Positions 55,101 through 62,939 of a DNA stretch of 64,000 nt are shown here, one piece after another. This DNA comes from Mesorhizobium sp. INR15 (GTDB lineage Bacteria > Pseudomonadota > Alphaproteobacteria > Rhizobiales > Rhizobiaceae), in NCBI RefSeq assembly GCF_015500075.1, contig NZ_CP045496.1, positions 4,722,001-4,786,000 of the forward strand, in the 5' to 3' direction. The notes under the pieces were generated by a model. That model worked only from the letters and a program-made list of their open reading frames with translations. It ran no database searches and was not told the origin of the DNA. Made by a program: the position numbers and the translations under genes. Every line of letters starts with the position of its first letter. Position 1 is the stretch's first letter.

Positions 55101-56285
55101 ATGGACAGGAATTTGCTCAGCTCAGCCGAGATTTTGATCGTCGGCGCTGGATTCTACGGTGCAACGCTGGCCGAGCGCATCGCCACGAAGCTCGGCAAGC
55201 GCGTGCTGGTTATTGATCGGCGCCAGCATATCGGCGGCAATGCCTATACCGAGCAAGACCCTGTGACCGGCGTCGAGGTTCATCGCTATGGGCCGCATCT
55301 GTTCCATACCTCGAACGAAGAGGTCTGGAACTACCTTCAGAATTTCACAGGCTTCACATCCTACCGCCATCGCGCTTTCTCGACCTATCGCGACAAGGTC
55401 TATCCACTGCCGATCAACCTGGCCACGATCTGCCAGTTTTTCGGCAAACGGCTTAGTCCCGACGAGGCACGCAGCCTGATTGCCGAACAGGCCTCGGAAC
55501 TTGGCGATCGCTCGCCCAGCAATCTCGAGGAGAAGGCCATCTCTCTCGTAGGACGTCCGCTCTACGAAGCTTTCATAAAGGGATACACTGCCAAGCAATG
55601 GCAGACGGATCCGCGCGAATTGCCAACGCAGATCATCGCGCGCCTGCCTGTCCGCTACACGTTCGATGAGGGCTATTTCAACGACCGGTTCCAAGGTCAA
55701 CCGCTGGATGGCTACACCGCCATCTTTGAAAAGATGCTCGCGCACGACTTCATCGAAACGAGGCTGGGCGTCGACTTCTTCGACATCAAGGCCTCGCTGC
55801 CAGAAGGTTTACCGGTGGTCTACACGGGTCCGATCGACCGCTATTTCGATTATTGCGAGGGTGAACTCGGCTGGCGAACCATCGATATCGAGATGGAGGT
55901 CATGGATACGCCGGACTATCAAGGCACCGCGATCATGAACTATGCCGATGAAACCGTGCCTTACACGCGCGTGACCGAGTTTCGCCATTTCAACCCGGAG
56001 CGTTCATACAAGTCCGGCAGGACGCTTATCGGCCGCGAATATTCGCGTTTCGCGCGCCGCGCCGACGAACCCTACTATCCGATCGATACACGCAAGGACC
56101 AGGAGATTTATCGGCGCTATCTGGCCCGTGCCGCCGATGAAGCAAATCTCCATCTCGGTGGAAGATTGGGCACCTACCGTTATCTAGATATGCACCAGGC
56201 GATCGGCGCGGCCCTCAAGGCCTTCGAAACAGTCTTTGAACCTTATTTCGAGGGAAAGCCTGGTTCTCTCTCGCGGCCGGCCTGA
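55101..56285 (+). CDS. glf: UDP-galactopyranose mutase
   Basis: This FAD enzyme converts UDP-galactopyranose to UDP-galactofuranose. The 394-residue product has the N-terminal dinucleotide motif ILIVGAGFYGATLAERIATK, then VLVIDRRQHIGGNAY, HRYGPHLFHTSNEEVWNYLQ and ARLPVRYTFDEGYFNDRFQG with GYTAIFEKML. All are typical of Glf. ATG 55101 fits the family start. It is divergent from the 53909 gene and implies Galf in the surface glycan. Confidence 0.93.
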   Translation: MDRNLLSSAEILIVGAGFYGATLAERIATKLGKRVLVIDRRQHIGGNAYTEQDPVTGVEVHRYGPHLFHTSNEEVWNYLQNFTGFTSYRHRAFSTYRDKVYPLPINLATICQFFGKRLSPDEARSLIAEQASELGDRSPSNLEEKAISLVGRPLYEAFIKGYTAKQWQTDPRELPTQIIARLPVRYTFDEGYFNDRFQGQPLDGYTAIFEKMLAHDFIETRLGVDFFDIKASLPEGLPVVYTGPIDRYFDYCEGELGWRTIDIEMEVMDTPDYQGTAIMNYADETVPYTRVTEFRHFNPERSYKSGRTLIGREYSRFARRADEPYYPIDTRKDQEIYRRYLARAADEANLHLGGRLGTYRYLDMHQAIGAALKAFETVFEPYFEGKPGSLSRPA

Positions 56286-56299
56286 GCGGCGGCGACAGG

Positions 56300-57271
56300 T
56301 CAAGCTGTTAAAGCGGCGGCGCTTTCAGCAGGTATCTGCTGGCGGAACCATTCGAAGGTACGCTTGATGCCGTCCTCATAGCCGGTTTTTGCCTCCCAAC
56401 CGGGCAGAACATGCCGCGCCAAAGTCAAGTCGGGACAGCGATTTGTCGGATCCTGGGGGAATGGCGGCTGGTGCTCGATACGGCTACCCGGAACGAGGGA
56501 GCAGATGAATTCCGCGATCCGCAGGACAGAGACCTCGCGATTGTTGCCAATATTCAGCGGGCCGCGATGCGAGATGTTGTCGAGCCAGAAAAAACGTTCC
56601 AGGCCATCGACGATGTCGTCAACATAGCCCCAGCTACGCGACTGGGAGCCATCGCCATAGACGGTCAAGACGCCCGTCATAAGCGCCTGGCTGACAAAAT
56701 TGGAAATGGCCCGCCCATCATCAATGCGGGTTCGCGGTCCATAAGTGTTGAACAGCCTGACGACCCGGATATCAAGGCCGCTCATGCGTTGCTGTTCGAA
56801 CAGCAGTGCCTCCGTGCAGCGCTTGCTTTCATCATAGGACGACCTTGGGCCGGTGCAATCCACTGAGCCCCTGTAGCTCTCTGGTTGCGGAGAAACGGCA
56901 GGGTCGCCGTAGACCTCCGAAGTCGAGGCAAAGCAGAACCGGCCGCCGGGTTTCAGCATCGCAACGAGATTGAGAGCGCCGCCGATATTGGCCTTTATGG
57001 TGCGGATCGGATCGCGCATGTACCATACGGGCGAGGCGGGTGAGGCCAGATGGATGATTTCGTCGAAGCGTTGATCCGATGCGAAGCTCTCGACGTCCAG
57101 TACCCGCAGGCTGAGCCGAGGATCGGTGACATGCGCGATATTGTCCCGTAGTCCGGTCCACAGATTGTCGACGACGACCAGTTTCTCCAGATCGGAGCGC
57201 AGCAACAACCGATCGATCAAATGTGAACCGATGAAGCCGCAACCGCCGGAAACCAATACACTGCGCGACAT
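56300..57271 (-). CDS. NAD-dependent epimerase/dehydratase, UDP-glucuronate decarboxylase-like
   Basis: This 323-residue SDR sugar-nucleotide enzyme starts MSRSVLVSGGCGFIGSHLID (ATG 57271, GAGGGGG upstream). It has the GxxGxxG motif, the catalytic SYDESKR (Tyr-xxx-Lys) and FNTYGPRTRIDDGRAISNFV. The pattern SPVWYMRDPIRTIKANIGGA and GPRSSYDESKRCTEALLFEQ resembles UDP-xylose synthase-type decarboxylases. If so, it would make the UDP-xylose that some GT90 enzymes use. Closely related epimerases cannot be excluded. Confidence 0.78.
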   Translation of the reverse strand: MSRSVLVSGGCGFIGSHLIDRLLLRSDLEKLVVVDNLWTGLRDNIAHVTDPRLSLRVLDVESFASDQRFDEIIHLASPASPVWYMRDPIRTIKANIGGALNLVAMLKPGGRFCFASTSEVYGDPAVSPQPESYRGSVDCTGPRSSYDESKRCTEALLFEQQRMSGLDIRVVRLFNTYGPRTRIDDGRAISNFVSQALMTGVLTVYGDGSQSRSWGYVDDIVDGLERFFWLDNISHRGPLNIGNNREVSVLRIAEFICSLVPGSRIEHQPPFPQDPTNRCPDLTLARHVLPGWEAKTGYEDGIKRTFEWFRQQIPAESAAALTA

Positions 57272-57453
57272 CCAAAGCCCCCTCGGCATTGCTCCGGACA
57301 ACCGGCGACAAACCAGTTGCCTGAGGCAGGGGAACTTCATTGCTCAAGCCAAAACGCTGTTTTCCGCCCCCGCGCCGATCTATGCCGTGACTGGCTGAAT
57401 TGCAACTCGGTCTGCAACTCACCGTGGCATCGATCTGGCGGAATTTGGAGAAA

Positions 57454-57672
57454 CTATAATGCCCTTTGCGGGCATGGCGCCCCGGCGGCATCGCCACAGC
57501 GCGAAGCAGTGGGCATCAGCCTGAAGCTCATCTCTTCGGACTGGCGCACCAGTTCGGCGAAGACAAGCGCGAAGCTTCCCAGCATCATGAAGACTATGAT
57601 CAGACGTGTTACCGGCAATATGTCGGCCTCGACTAGTTTGGCCCCACGCCGCCCATCCCTGCCGGCTAACAT
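57454..57672 (-). CDS. Small single-span membrane protein
   Basis: This 72-codon frame has a good membrane segment (PVTRLIIVFMMLGSFALVFA) flanked by charged residues, then ELVRQSEEMSFRLMPTASRC. A CDS here would fit a small membrane protein, but the ribosome site is weak and I know no family. It lies in a 610-base spacer that otherwise shows no gene. Confidence 0.4.
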   Translation of the reverse strand: MLAGRDGRRGAKLVEADILPVTRLIIVFMMLGSFALVFAELVRQSEEMSFRLMPTASRCGDAAGAPCPQRAL

Positions 57673-57881
57673 GATCGATACGACTTTACGAGAGTTTAAG
57701 CTCCGCCTTAACCATCACATTCACCTGCGTCGTGACATGAAACGCGAACGGCATATCCAGGGTTCGATATACTGGAATCGTCGGGGACCGTGGCTCTCTT
57801 TGCAGACGCCCCTCGCCCATGCTACCCCGGCGCTGCCGGCGGCCCAATGGCCGCCGCCCACTGGGCCGTCACCGGGAAGCC

Positions 57882-58655
57882 ATGAGCAAAGCCGCCAGCC
57901 GTATCGCCTTCGTCTCGTCAGAAACAACCGACGCCAAGGCAGCGCTGGAAAGCCTGTCGGCACGGTATGGCCAATGCCCCGTCGAGGATGCCGAGGTCGT
58001 GGTGGCACTTGGTGGTGACGGCTTTCTGCTGCAGACCCTGCGCGACACAATGAGCACGGGCCGCAAGATCTACGGAATGAACCGTGGCACTATCGGCTTC
58101 CTGATGAACGAGTATCGCTCCGGCGGCCTCACAGAGCGGATCGCGGCCGCTGTCGCCGAGACCATCCGGCCACTGGAAATGCTGACGGTGACAGCGGAAG
58201 GCGAAGAGATATCGGCGCTGGCGATCAACGAAGTGGCGCTGTGGCGGCAATCCTACCAGACCGCCAAGATCCGCATTACCGTCGATGACCAGATCCGGCT
58301 TGAAGAGCTGAGTTGCGACGGCGTGATGATCGCGACGCCGGCCGGTTCGACCGCCTATAATCTCTCGGCGCACGGCCCGATCCTGCCGCTCGACGCGCCC
58401 CTGCTCGCGCTCACCCCGGTCAGCCCGTTTCGCCCGCGCCGCTGGCGCGGCGCGCTGCTCTCCAACAAGGCGACCGTGCGTTTCGACATTCTCGAGGCGG
58501 AAAAGCGGCCGGTAAACGCTGCTGCCGACCACACGGAAGTCAAAGCCGTGACCTCGGTGACCGTGCGGGAATCGCCGACGGCAACCGCAACATTGCTGTT
58601 TGATCCCAACCATTCCTGGAACGAGCGCATTCTTGCAGAGCAGTTCCGCTATTGA
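57882..58655 (+). CDS. nadK: NAD kinase
   Basis: This enzyme phosphorylates NAD to NADP. The 257-residue product has the catalytic GGDG motif (VVVALGGDGFLLQTLRD, near residue 42), then KIYGMNRGTIGFLMNEYRSG. The NAD-binding part follows (CDGVMIATPAGSTAYNLSAH, then GPILPLDAPLLALTPVSPFR). ATG 57882 is chosen because upstream codons are GC-rich non-family sequence. It is a stand-alone gene. Confidence 0.93.
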   Translation: MSKAASRIAFVSSETTDAKAALESLSARYGQCPVEDAEVVVALGGDGFLLQTLRDTMSTGRKIYGMNRGTIGFLMNEYRSGGLTERIAAAVAETIRPLEMLTVTAEGEEISALAINEVALWRQSYQTAKIRITVDDQIRLEELSCDGVMIATPAGSTAYNLSAHGPILPLDAPLLALTPVSPFRPRRWRGALLSNKATVRFDILEAEKRPVNAAADHTEVKAVTSVTVRESPTATATLLFDPNHSWNERILAEQFRY

Positions 58656-58787
58656 GCCGGCATAACGACAAGCTGCCGGATTAAGCATCGCGATTAAGGT
58701 TACGACTTCACAATCGCACCAATCACGCCCGTTTCTGTTGACAAATCGCGGGCTTGCGCCTAATCGCAATACCAATCTTGCAGGCGC

Positions 58788-60428
58788 GTGGCGCTTGCCG
58801 CGACGGATGCCGTTGCGCTTCCCCGAACCAGCCAAAGACAACAACACTTGTCCTCAGACACCACGACCGCTCAAGAAGCGTTGACCTTCGCAGACCTCGG
58901 CCTGTCGCCGAAGGTCCTTTCCGCAGTCACCGATGCCGGCTACACCGAGCCGACGCCGATCCAGGCTGGTGCCATCCCGCACGCCTTGCAGGGCAAGGAT
59001 GTGCTGGGCATCGCCCAGACCGGTACCGGCAAGACGGCTTCGTTTGTGCTGCCGATGCTGACCCGACTGGAAAAGGGCCGCGCCCGCGCCCGCATGCCAC
59101 GCACGCTGATCCTTGAGCCGACACGCGAGCTTGCCGCGCAGGTCGAGGAAAACTTCGTCAAGTATGGCAAGAACCACAAGCTCAACATCGCACTGCTGAT
59201 CGGCGGCGTCTCCTTCGACGAGCAGGACAAGAAGCTGGAACGCGGCGCCGACGTGCTGATCGCGACGCCTGGCCGCCTGCTCGATCACCGTGAACGCGGC
59301 AAGTTGCTGCTCAATGGCGTCGAGATCCTTGTCATCGACGAAGCCGACCGCATGCTCGACATGGGCTTCATTCCCGACATCGAGCGCATCTGCGAGATGA
59401 TCCCGTTCACCAGGCAGACGCTGTTCTTCTCGGCGACCATGCCGCCGGAAATAACCAAGCTCACCGAAAAATTCCTGCACGCGCCGGTGCGCGTCGAGGT
59501 CTCGAAAGCCGCATCCGCCGCCACCAACATCACCCAGCGGCTGGTGAAGTCCGGCTCGAAGCCCTGGGACAAGCGCGAGACGCTGCGCAACCTGATCAAG
59601 GCCGAAGACGCGGAACTGAAGAACGCCATCATCTTCTGCAACCGCAAGATCGAAGTGTCGGAGCTGTTCCGCTCGCTGCTGAAATATGATTTCGACGCCG
59701 GTGCGCTGCATGGTGACATGGACCAGCGCGCCCGCATGCAGATGCTGGCCAATTTCCGTGACGGCAAGCTGCGCTACCTCGTTGCGTCCGACGTCGCCGC
59801 GCGCGGCCTCGACATTCCCGATGTCAGCCATGTCTTCAATTATGATGTGCCGATCCATGCCGAGGACTACGTTCACCGCATTGGGCGCACCGGCCGTGCC
59901 GGACGCTCCGGCAAGTCCTTCACCATCGCGACCAAGTCGGACACCAAATACATCGACGCGATCGAACGGCTGATCGGCACCAAGATCGAATGGCATGATG
60001 GCGACCTTTCGACCGTCGTCGCCAGTGAAGGCGGTGAGGACGAAGCCCCTCGCCGTGGCCGTGGTGCGCCGCGCCGTGCAGGCCGCAAGGACGAAGGCAA
60101 GGAAAGGGGCGAGCGCAAACCACGCGAACGTCACGCCAGACACAGTGACGACGCCGAGCCCGAGGCGGTGCGGAAAGAACAGCCTGTCGTGGCTGAGGCC
60201 GAAGTCGCCGACATTGGCGAGCGCCGGACGCGCAAGGAAGCGATCCGCTCCGAAAACACCGAGCGCAAGGCATCCGATCGCAACGAACAGCGCGCACCGG
60301 AGCGCGGTGACACAAGGCCCCAGCGCGAAGCCAACCGCCCTACTCGTCACCGCCAGGAAGACAATGATTCAACCGTCGGCTTCGGCGACGACATGCCGGC
60401 CTTCATGCGGATCGTCGCCAAGGTCTGA
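58788..60428 (+). CDS. DEAD-box ATP-dependent RNA helicase
   Basis: This protein of up to 546 residues has all helicase motifs: Q motif (TEPTPIQAGAIPHALQGKDV), AQTGTGKTAS, PTRELAAQ, VIDEADRMLDMG, FSATMP, HGDMDQRARM and HRIGRTGRAGRSG. A highly charged Arg/Glu-rich tail begins near residue 420 and probably binds RNA. Start is uncertain: GTG 58788 (weak AGG upstream) or TTG 58848; no ATG fits. RhlE-like RNA helicases assist rRNA and mRNA remodelling, often in the cold. Confidence 0.92.
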   Translation: MALAATDAVALPRTSQRQQHLSSDTTTAQEALTFADLGLSPKVLSAVTDAGYTEPTPIQAGAIPHALQGKDVLGIAQTGTGKTASFVLPMLTRLEKGRARARMPRTLILEPTRELAAQVEENFVKYGKNHKLNIALLIGGVSFDEQDKKLERGADVLIATPGRLLDHRERGKLLLNGVEILVIDEADRMLDMGFIPDIERICEMIPFTRQTLFFSATMPPEITKLTEKFLHAPVRVEVSKAASAATNITQRLVKSGSKPWDKRETLRNLIKAEDAELKNAIIFCNRKIEVSELFRSLLKYDFDAGALHGDMDQRARMQMLANFRDGKLRYLVASDVAARGLDIPDVSHVFNYDVPIHAEDYVHRIGRTGRAGRSGKSFTIATKSDTKYIDAIERLIGTKIEWHDGDLSTVVASEGGEDEAPRRGRGAPRRAGRKDEGKERGERKPRERHARHSDDAEPEAVRKEQPVVAEAEVADIGERRTRKEAIRSENTERKASDRNEQRAPERGDTRPQREANRPTRHRQEDNDSTVGFGDDMPAFMRIVAKV

Positions 60429-60478
60429 CCTTTAGGTCCGGCCTCGCGGCAACCGCTCTACCAGCACAGACCCAACGA

Positions 60479-60504
60479 AAAACGGCCCCTCGCGGGGCCG
60501 TTTT
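60479..60504. terminator. Bidirectional terminator
   Basis: AAAACGGCCCC/GGGGCCGTTTT forms an 11-bp stem with a TCGC loop and T/A-runs on both sides. It lies between the convergent helicase and OmpA-type genes and should end both transcripts. Confidence 0.88.
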
Positions 60505-60524
60505 CACGTTCAGAACAGTCACGC

Positions 60525-61175
60525 TCAGGTGAGCGGCGAGAGCTGGATTTCGACGCGGCGGTTCTGGGCGCGGCCTTCCGCGGTGCCGTTGGACGCGACG
60601 GGGCGTGTCTTGCCGAAGCCGGTGACGGCGAAGCGGCGCGAATCGACGCCCTGTCCGGACAGGTAATTGGCAACCGCCAGTGCACGGCGCTGCGACAGGT
60701 CGAAATTGTGCTGCTCGCCACCGGTCGAATCGGTGTGACCGAACACATCAACCGTGGTCTGCTTGAACTTCTTCAGCACCAGCGCGACCGAATTCAGCAC
60801 CTGGTAGAAGCCGGGCTTCACCGCATCCTGATCGACGTTGAAGGTAATGTCGGACGGCATGTTGAGGATGATCTGGTCGCCACTACGGGTGACGCTGACG
60901 CCAGTGCCCTCAAGCTGCCTGCGCAATTCGGCCTCGTTCTGGTCCATCGTGGCGCCGATGGCGCCGCCGGCAAGCGCGCCGATGCCGGCACCGATCAGAG
61001 CATTGCGGCGATCGTTGCCGCCAGCAAGCAGACCAAGGCTGGCACCTGCCAGCGCGCCAAGGCCTGCGCCAGCGGCGGTGTTGGAAATCTTCTGATCGCC
61101 GGTATACGGATCAGTGGTGGTGCAGGCGGTCACGAGCAAAGCCGTCGCCATAACGACGAGCACAGTCTTTTTCAT
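60525..61175 (-). CDS. OmpA-family outer-membrane lipoprotein (YiaD-like)
   Basis: This 216-residue protein has a lipoprotein signal (MKKTVLVVMATALLVTACTT, lipobox LVTAC). A Gly/Ala-rich glycine-zipper stretch follows (NTAAGAGLGALAGASLGLLA, then GAGIGALAGGAIGATM). The C-terminal OmpA domain binds peptidoglycan (DVFGHTDSTGGEQHNFDLSQ, then RRALAVANYLSGQGV and NRRVEIQL). ATG 61175 follows GAGAGGGA. It is expected to tether the outer membrane to the cell wall. Confidence 0.9.
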   Translation of the reverse strand: MKKTVLVVMATALLVTACTTTDPYTGDQKISNTAAGAGLGALAGASLGLLAGGNDRRNALIGAGIGALAGGAIGATMDQNEAELRRQLEGTGVSVTRSGDQIILNMPSDITFNVDQDAVKPGFYQVLNSVALVLKKFKQTTVDVFGHTDSTGGEQHNFDLSQRRALAVANYLSGQGVDSRRFAVTGFGKTRPVASNGTAEGRAQNRRVEIQLSPLT

Positions 61176-61337
61176 AGGATCGTCCCTCTCCAAACCTTGG
61201 TCACGCCTGCGGCGCGCCACATCAGCCCTTCCCGCGTCTTGTAACATGAAATACGGCGAAAAGCGGAACGGCAAAAGCCCGAATGAGGGCTTTTCCCGAC
61301 CAATTCCAGGCATTGCCGGAGGGTCGCATCGCGGCAG

Positions 61338-61706
61338 CTACCAGAGGTTCTTGCCGTCGATCACCACGATTTCAACCTTGTCGAGGTCGAAGTCGTCGAA
61401 CAGCCGGGAATTGACGCTGATCTTGGGATTGTCGAAATCCGGTGTCCCCGTCGACCAGTCAGGAGTTTCCGTGAAGGTGCCGCAGCCGCAGCTGGCGCAG
61501 AAGCCATGTTTGACGGTTTTCGAGCCCCATTGGTAGAACGAAACATTGTCGGACTGGCTGGTGAGCTTGAATTGCGAGGGTGTGTAATAAGCCCATAGCG
61601 AACCGCGTTTCGAGCAGAAGGAACAAGTGCATTGTGTCACCGTTTGCGGCGCCTCCGAAACCTCGAATGTCGTCGCCTTGCAGTGACAGCTTGCCTTGAT
61701 GGTCAT
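61338..61706 (-). CDS. GFA-family (glutathione-dependent formaldehyde-activating-like) protein
   Basis: This 122-residue zinc-binding-type protein has the GFA cysteine pattern CHCKATTF, CTCSFCSKRG and CASCGCGTF. ATG 61706 has GAGGAG upstream. It resembles GFA enzymes but many members have no proven activity on S-hydroxymethylglutathione. It lies downstream of a 53-base inverted repeat that may regulate it. Confidence 0.85.
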   Translation of the reverse strand: MTIKASCHCKATTFEVSEAPQTVTQCTCSFCSKRGSLWAYYTPSQFKLTSQSDNVSFYQWGSKTVKHGFCASCGCGTFTETPDWSTGTPDFDNPKISVNSRLFDDFDLDKVEIVVIDGKNLW

Positions 61707-61763
61707 GAACACGCTCCTCACGATTGCCCGCCGCTCCACGCGGCAAGGGCACCATAAAGGAGC

Positions 61764-61816
61764 GCTGCTGACAACTCTCTGTCAGGAGGCTCTACTGACA
61801 GAGAGTTGTCAGCAGC
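61764..61816. promoter_or_regulatory. Perfect 22-bp inverted repeat with 9-base spacer
   Basis: Two 22-base arms (61764-61785 and 61795-61816) are exact reverse complements. Each arm holds an inner dyad TGACA-N6-TGTCA (61769-61784 and 61796-61811). It lies 58 bases upstream of the GFA gene at 61706 and 45 bases beyond the stop of the 61861 gene. It may be a double operator, a terminator of the 61861 gene, or both; no T-run follows, which favours the operator reading. Confidence 0.65.
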
Positions 61817-61860
61817 AGGCTTGGCGTCAGTAACAGGCCCGGCTCAACAGCAGGTTGGTG

Positions 61861-62235
61861 TCAGTAGGATGACGGCGGCACGAACAGGCAAATGGTCTTG
61901 CCGTCATTGGAACCGGCGACAGAACACCAGTGATATTCGCCATCCGGTGAATTCTTGATCCGCTTGTCGCTGTAGGCGACGACCTCGCCTGTTCCCTTGA
62001 TGACATAGCCATCGGGGCGCTCGCTGATGGAGGTCTGCGAGACCTCGCGGCAATCATAGCCCGAGCAGCACGAGAACGGGTAGGTCCAGCCTTGCGGCAT
62101 CGCGGCGGTCGGCTTCGCGTCATGCGCGCAGGCCGGTGTCGCCAGCACGGCGATCGCACATGTTGCGAACAGGGAGAAGAGAAGCCGGCCGGCCGGTCGA
62201 GCGGCTTCGGCCGATCTGGATGTGGCAGCAGACAT
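61861..62235 (-). CDS. Small exported Cys-rich protein, function unknown
   Basis: This 124-residue protein has a signal segment (RLLFSLFATCAIAVLATPAC, AHDAKP) and a mature domain with cysteines in PFSCCSGYDCREVS and HWCSVAGSNDGKTIC. It ends LFVPPSSY. The start at 62235 has AAGGAACG upstream. I recall similar small periplasmic proteins in rhizobia but can give no function. Disulphide bonding in the periplasm is likely. Confidence 0.65.
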   Translation of the reverse strand: MSAATSRSAEAARPAGRLLFSLFATCAIAVLATPACAHDAKPTAAMPQGWTYPFSCCSGYDCREVSQTSISERPDGYVIKGTGEVVAYSDKRIKNSPDGEYHWCSVAGSNDGKTICLFVPPSSY

Positions 62236-62476
62236 GACAACGTTCCTTTCAAACGAGCTTCAAGCGTTTCGCTTGCCCGTCCCCGGAACGTGTTCTTCCC
62301 AGTGGCCGATCGTCAGTTCACAGATACGCCGCGCGCGGCCATCAATGCTTTTGGCTCCTCCACCCGCGAATGGTGAGCCGATTTATGAGTCGGTGCAATA
62401 GACTAGGGAACTGCTGGAATGGGGCTTGGCTAGATGCGTGCCGCCCAAGAATCAGCGCGCTTTAAGGTGACATTGG

Positions 62477-62899
62477 CTATTCGCCGGCAGATCCGGCAGC
62501 CACGAGATGCGCTTGATGTTGCGGCAGATCGTCGGTGATGGTGAACCAACCAGCCTTGGAACCGACGAAGATGTGCGCGGTCGGGCGGATGGACGGTTCG
62601 TCGACCAGCGTTCCCATCGCCACATGGACAAAAGCCCCCTCGCGAACGATCGAGTAGAGCAACGAGCCACAGATCTTGCAGTGGGTGTCGTTGCCGTCTC
62701 TTTCGCCGAAGATCAGCAGCTTGTCCTGGCCCTTGATGAGATCAAGCTTGTTGCGTTCGATGCCCGCGATTGGCTTGAAGGCCGAACCGGTTGTGCGCCT
62801 GCAGTTCGAGCAATGACAGTTCGCCGCGTAAATGAATTCGTTGGCAACGGTATAGTGAACGGCACCGCAGAAGCATTTTCCAGCAAGCTTGCGAACCAT
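62477..62899 (-). CDS. GFA-family protein, second copy
   Basis: This 140-residue protein begins MVRKLAGKCFCGAVHYTVAN and shows the GFA cysteines CFCGAVHY, CHCSNCRR and HCKICGSLLYS, with VAMGTLVDEPSIRPTAHIFV. It is a paralogue of the 61338 gene but is clearly divergent. ATG 62899 has no strong ribosome site. It ends 577 bases from the start of the prfB-proximal stretch and may be read alone. Activity is unproven. Confidence 0.83.
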   Translation of the reverse strand: MVRKLAGKCFCGAVHYTVANEFIYAANCHCSNCRRTTGSAFKPIAGIERNKLDLIKGQDKLLIFGERDGNDTHCKICGSLLYSIVREGAFVHVAMGTLVDEPSIRPTAHIFVGSKAGWFTITDDLPQHQAHLVAAGSAGE

Positions 62900-62939
62900 C
62901 GTCCAACCCCGATTGCCTGACGGCTCTCGCTGCCCCCTG

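Noticed and set aside
58854..60350. Long minus-strand frame opposite the RNA helicase
   Set aside because: It is antisense to a gene with all DEAD-box motifs intact.
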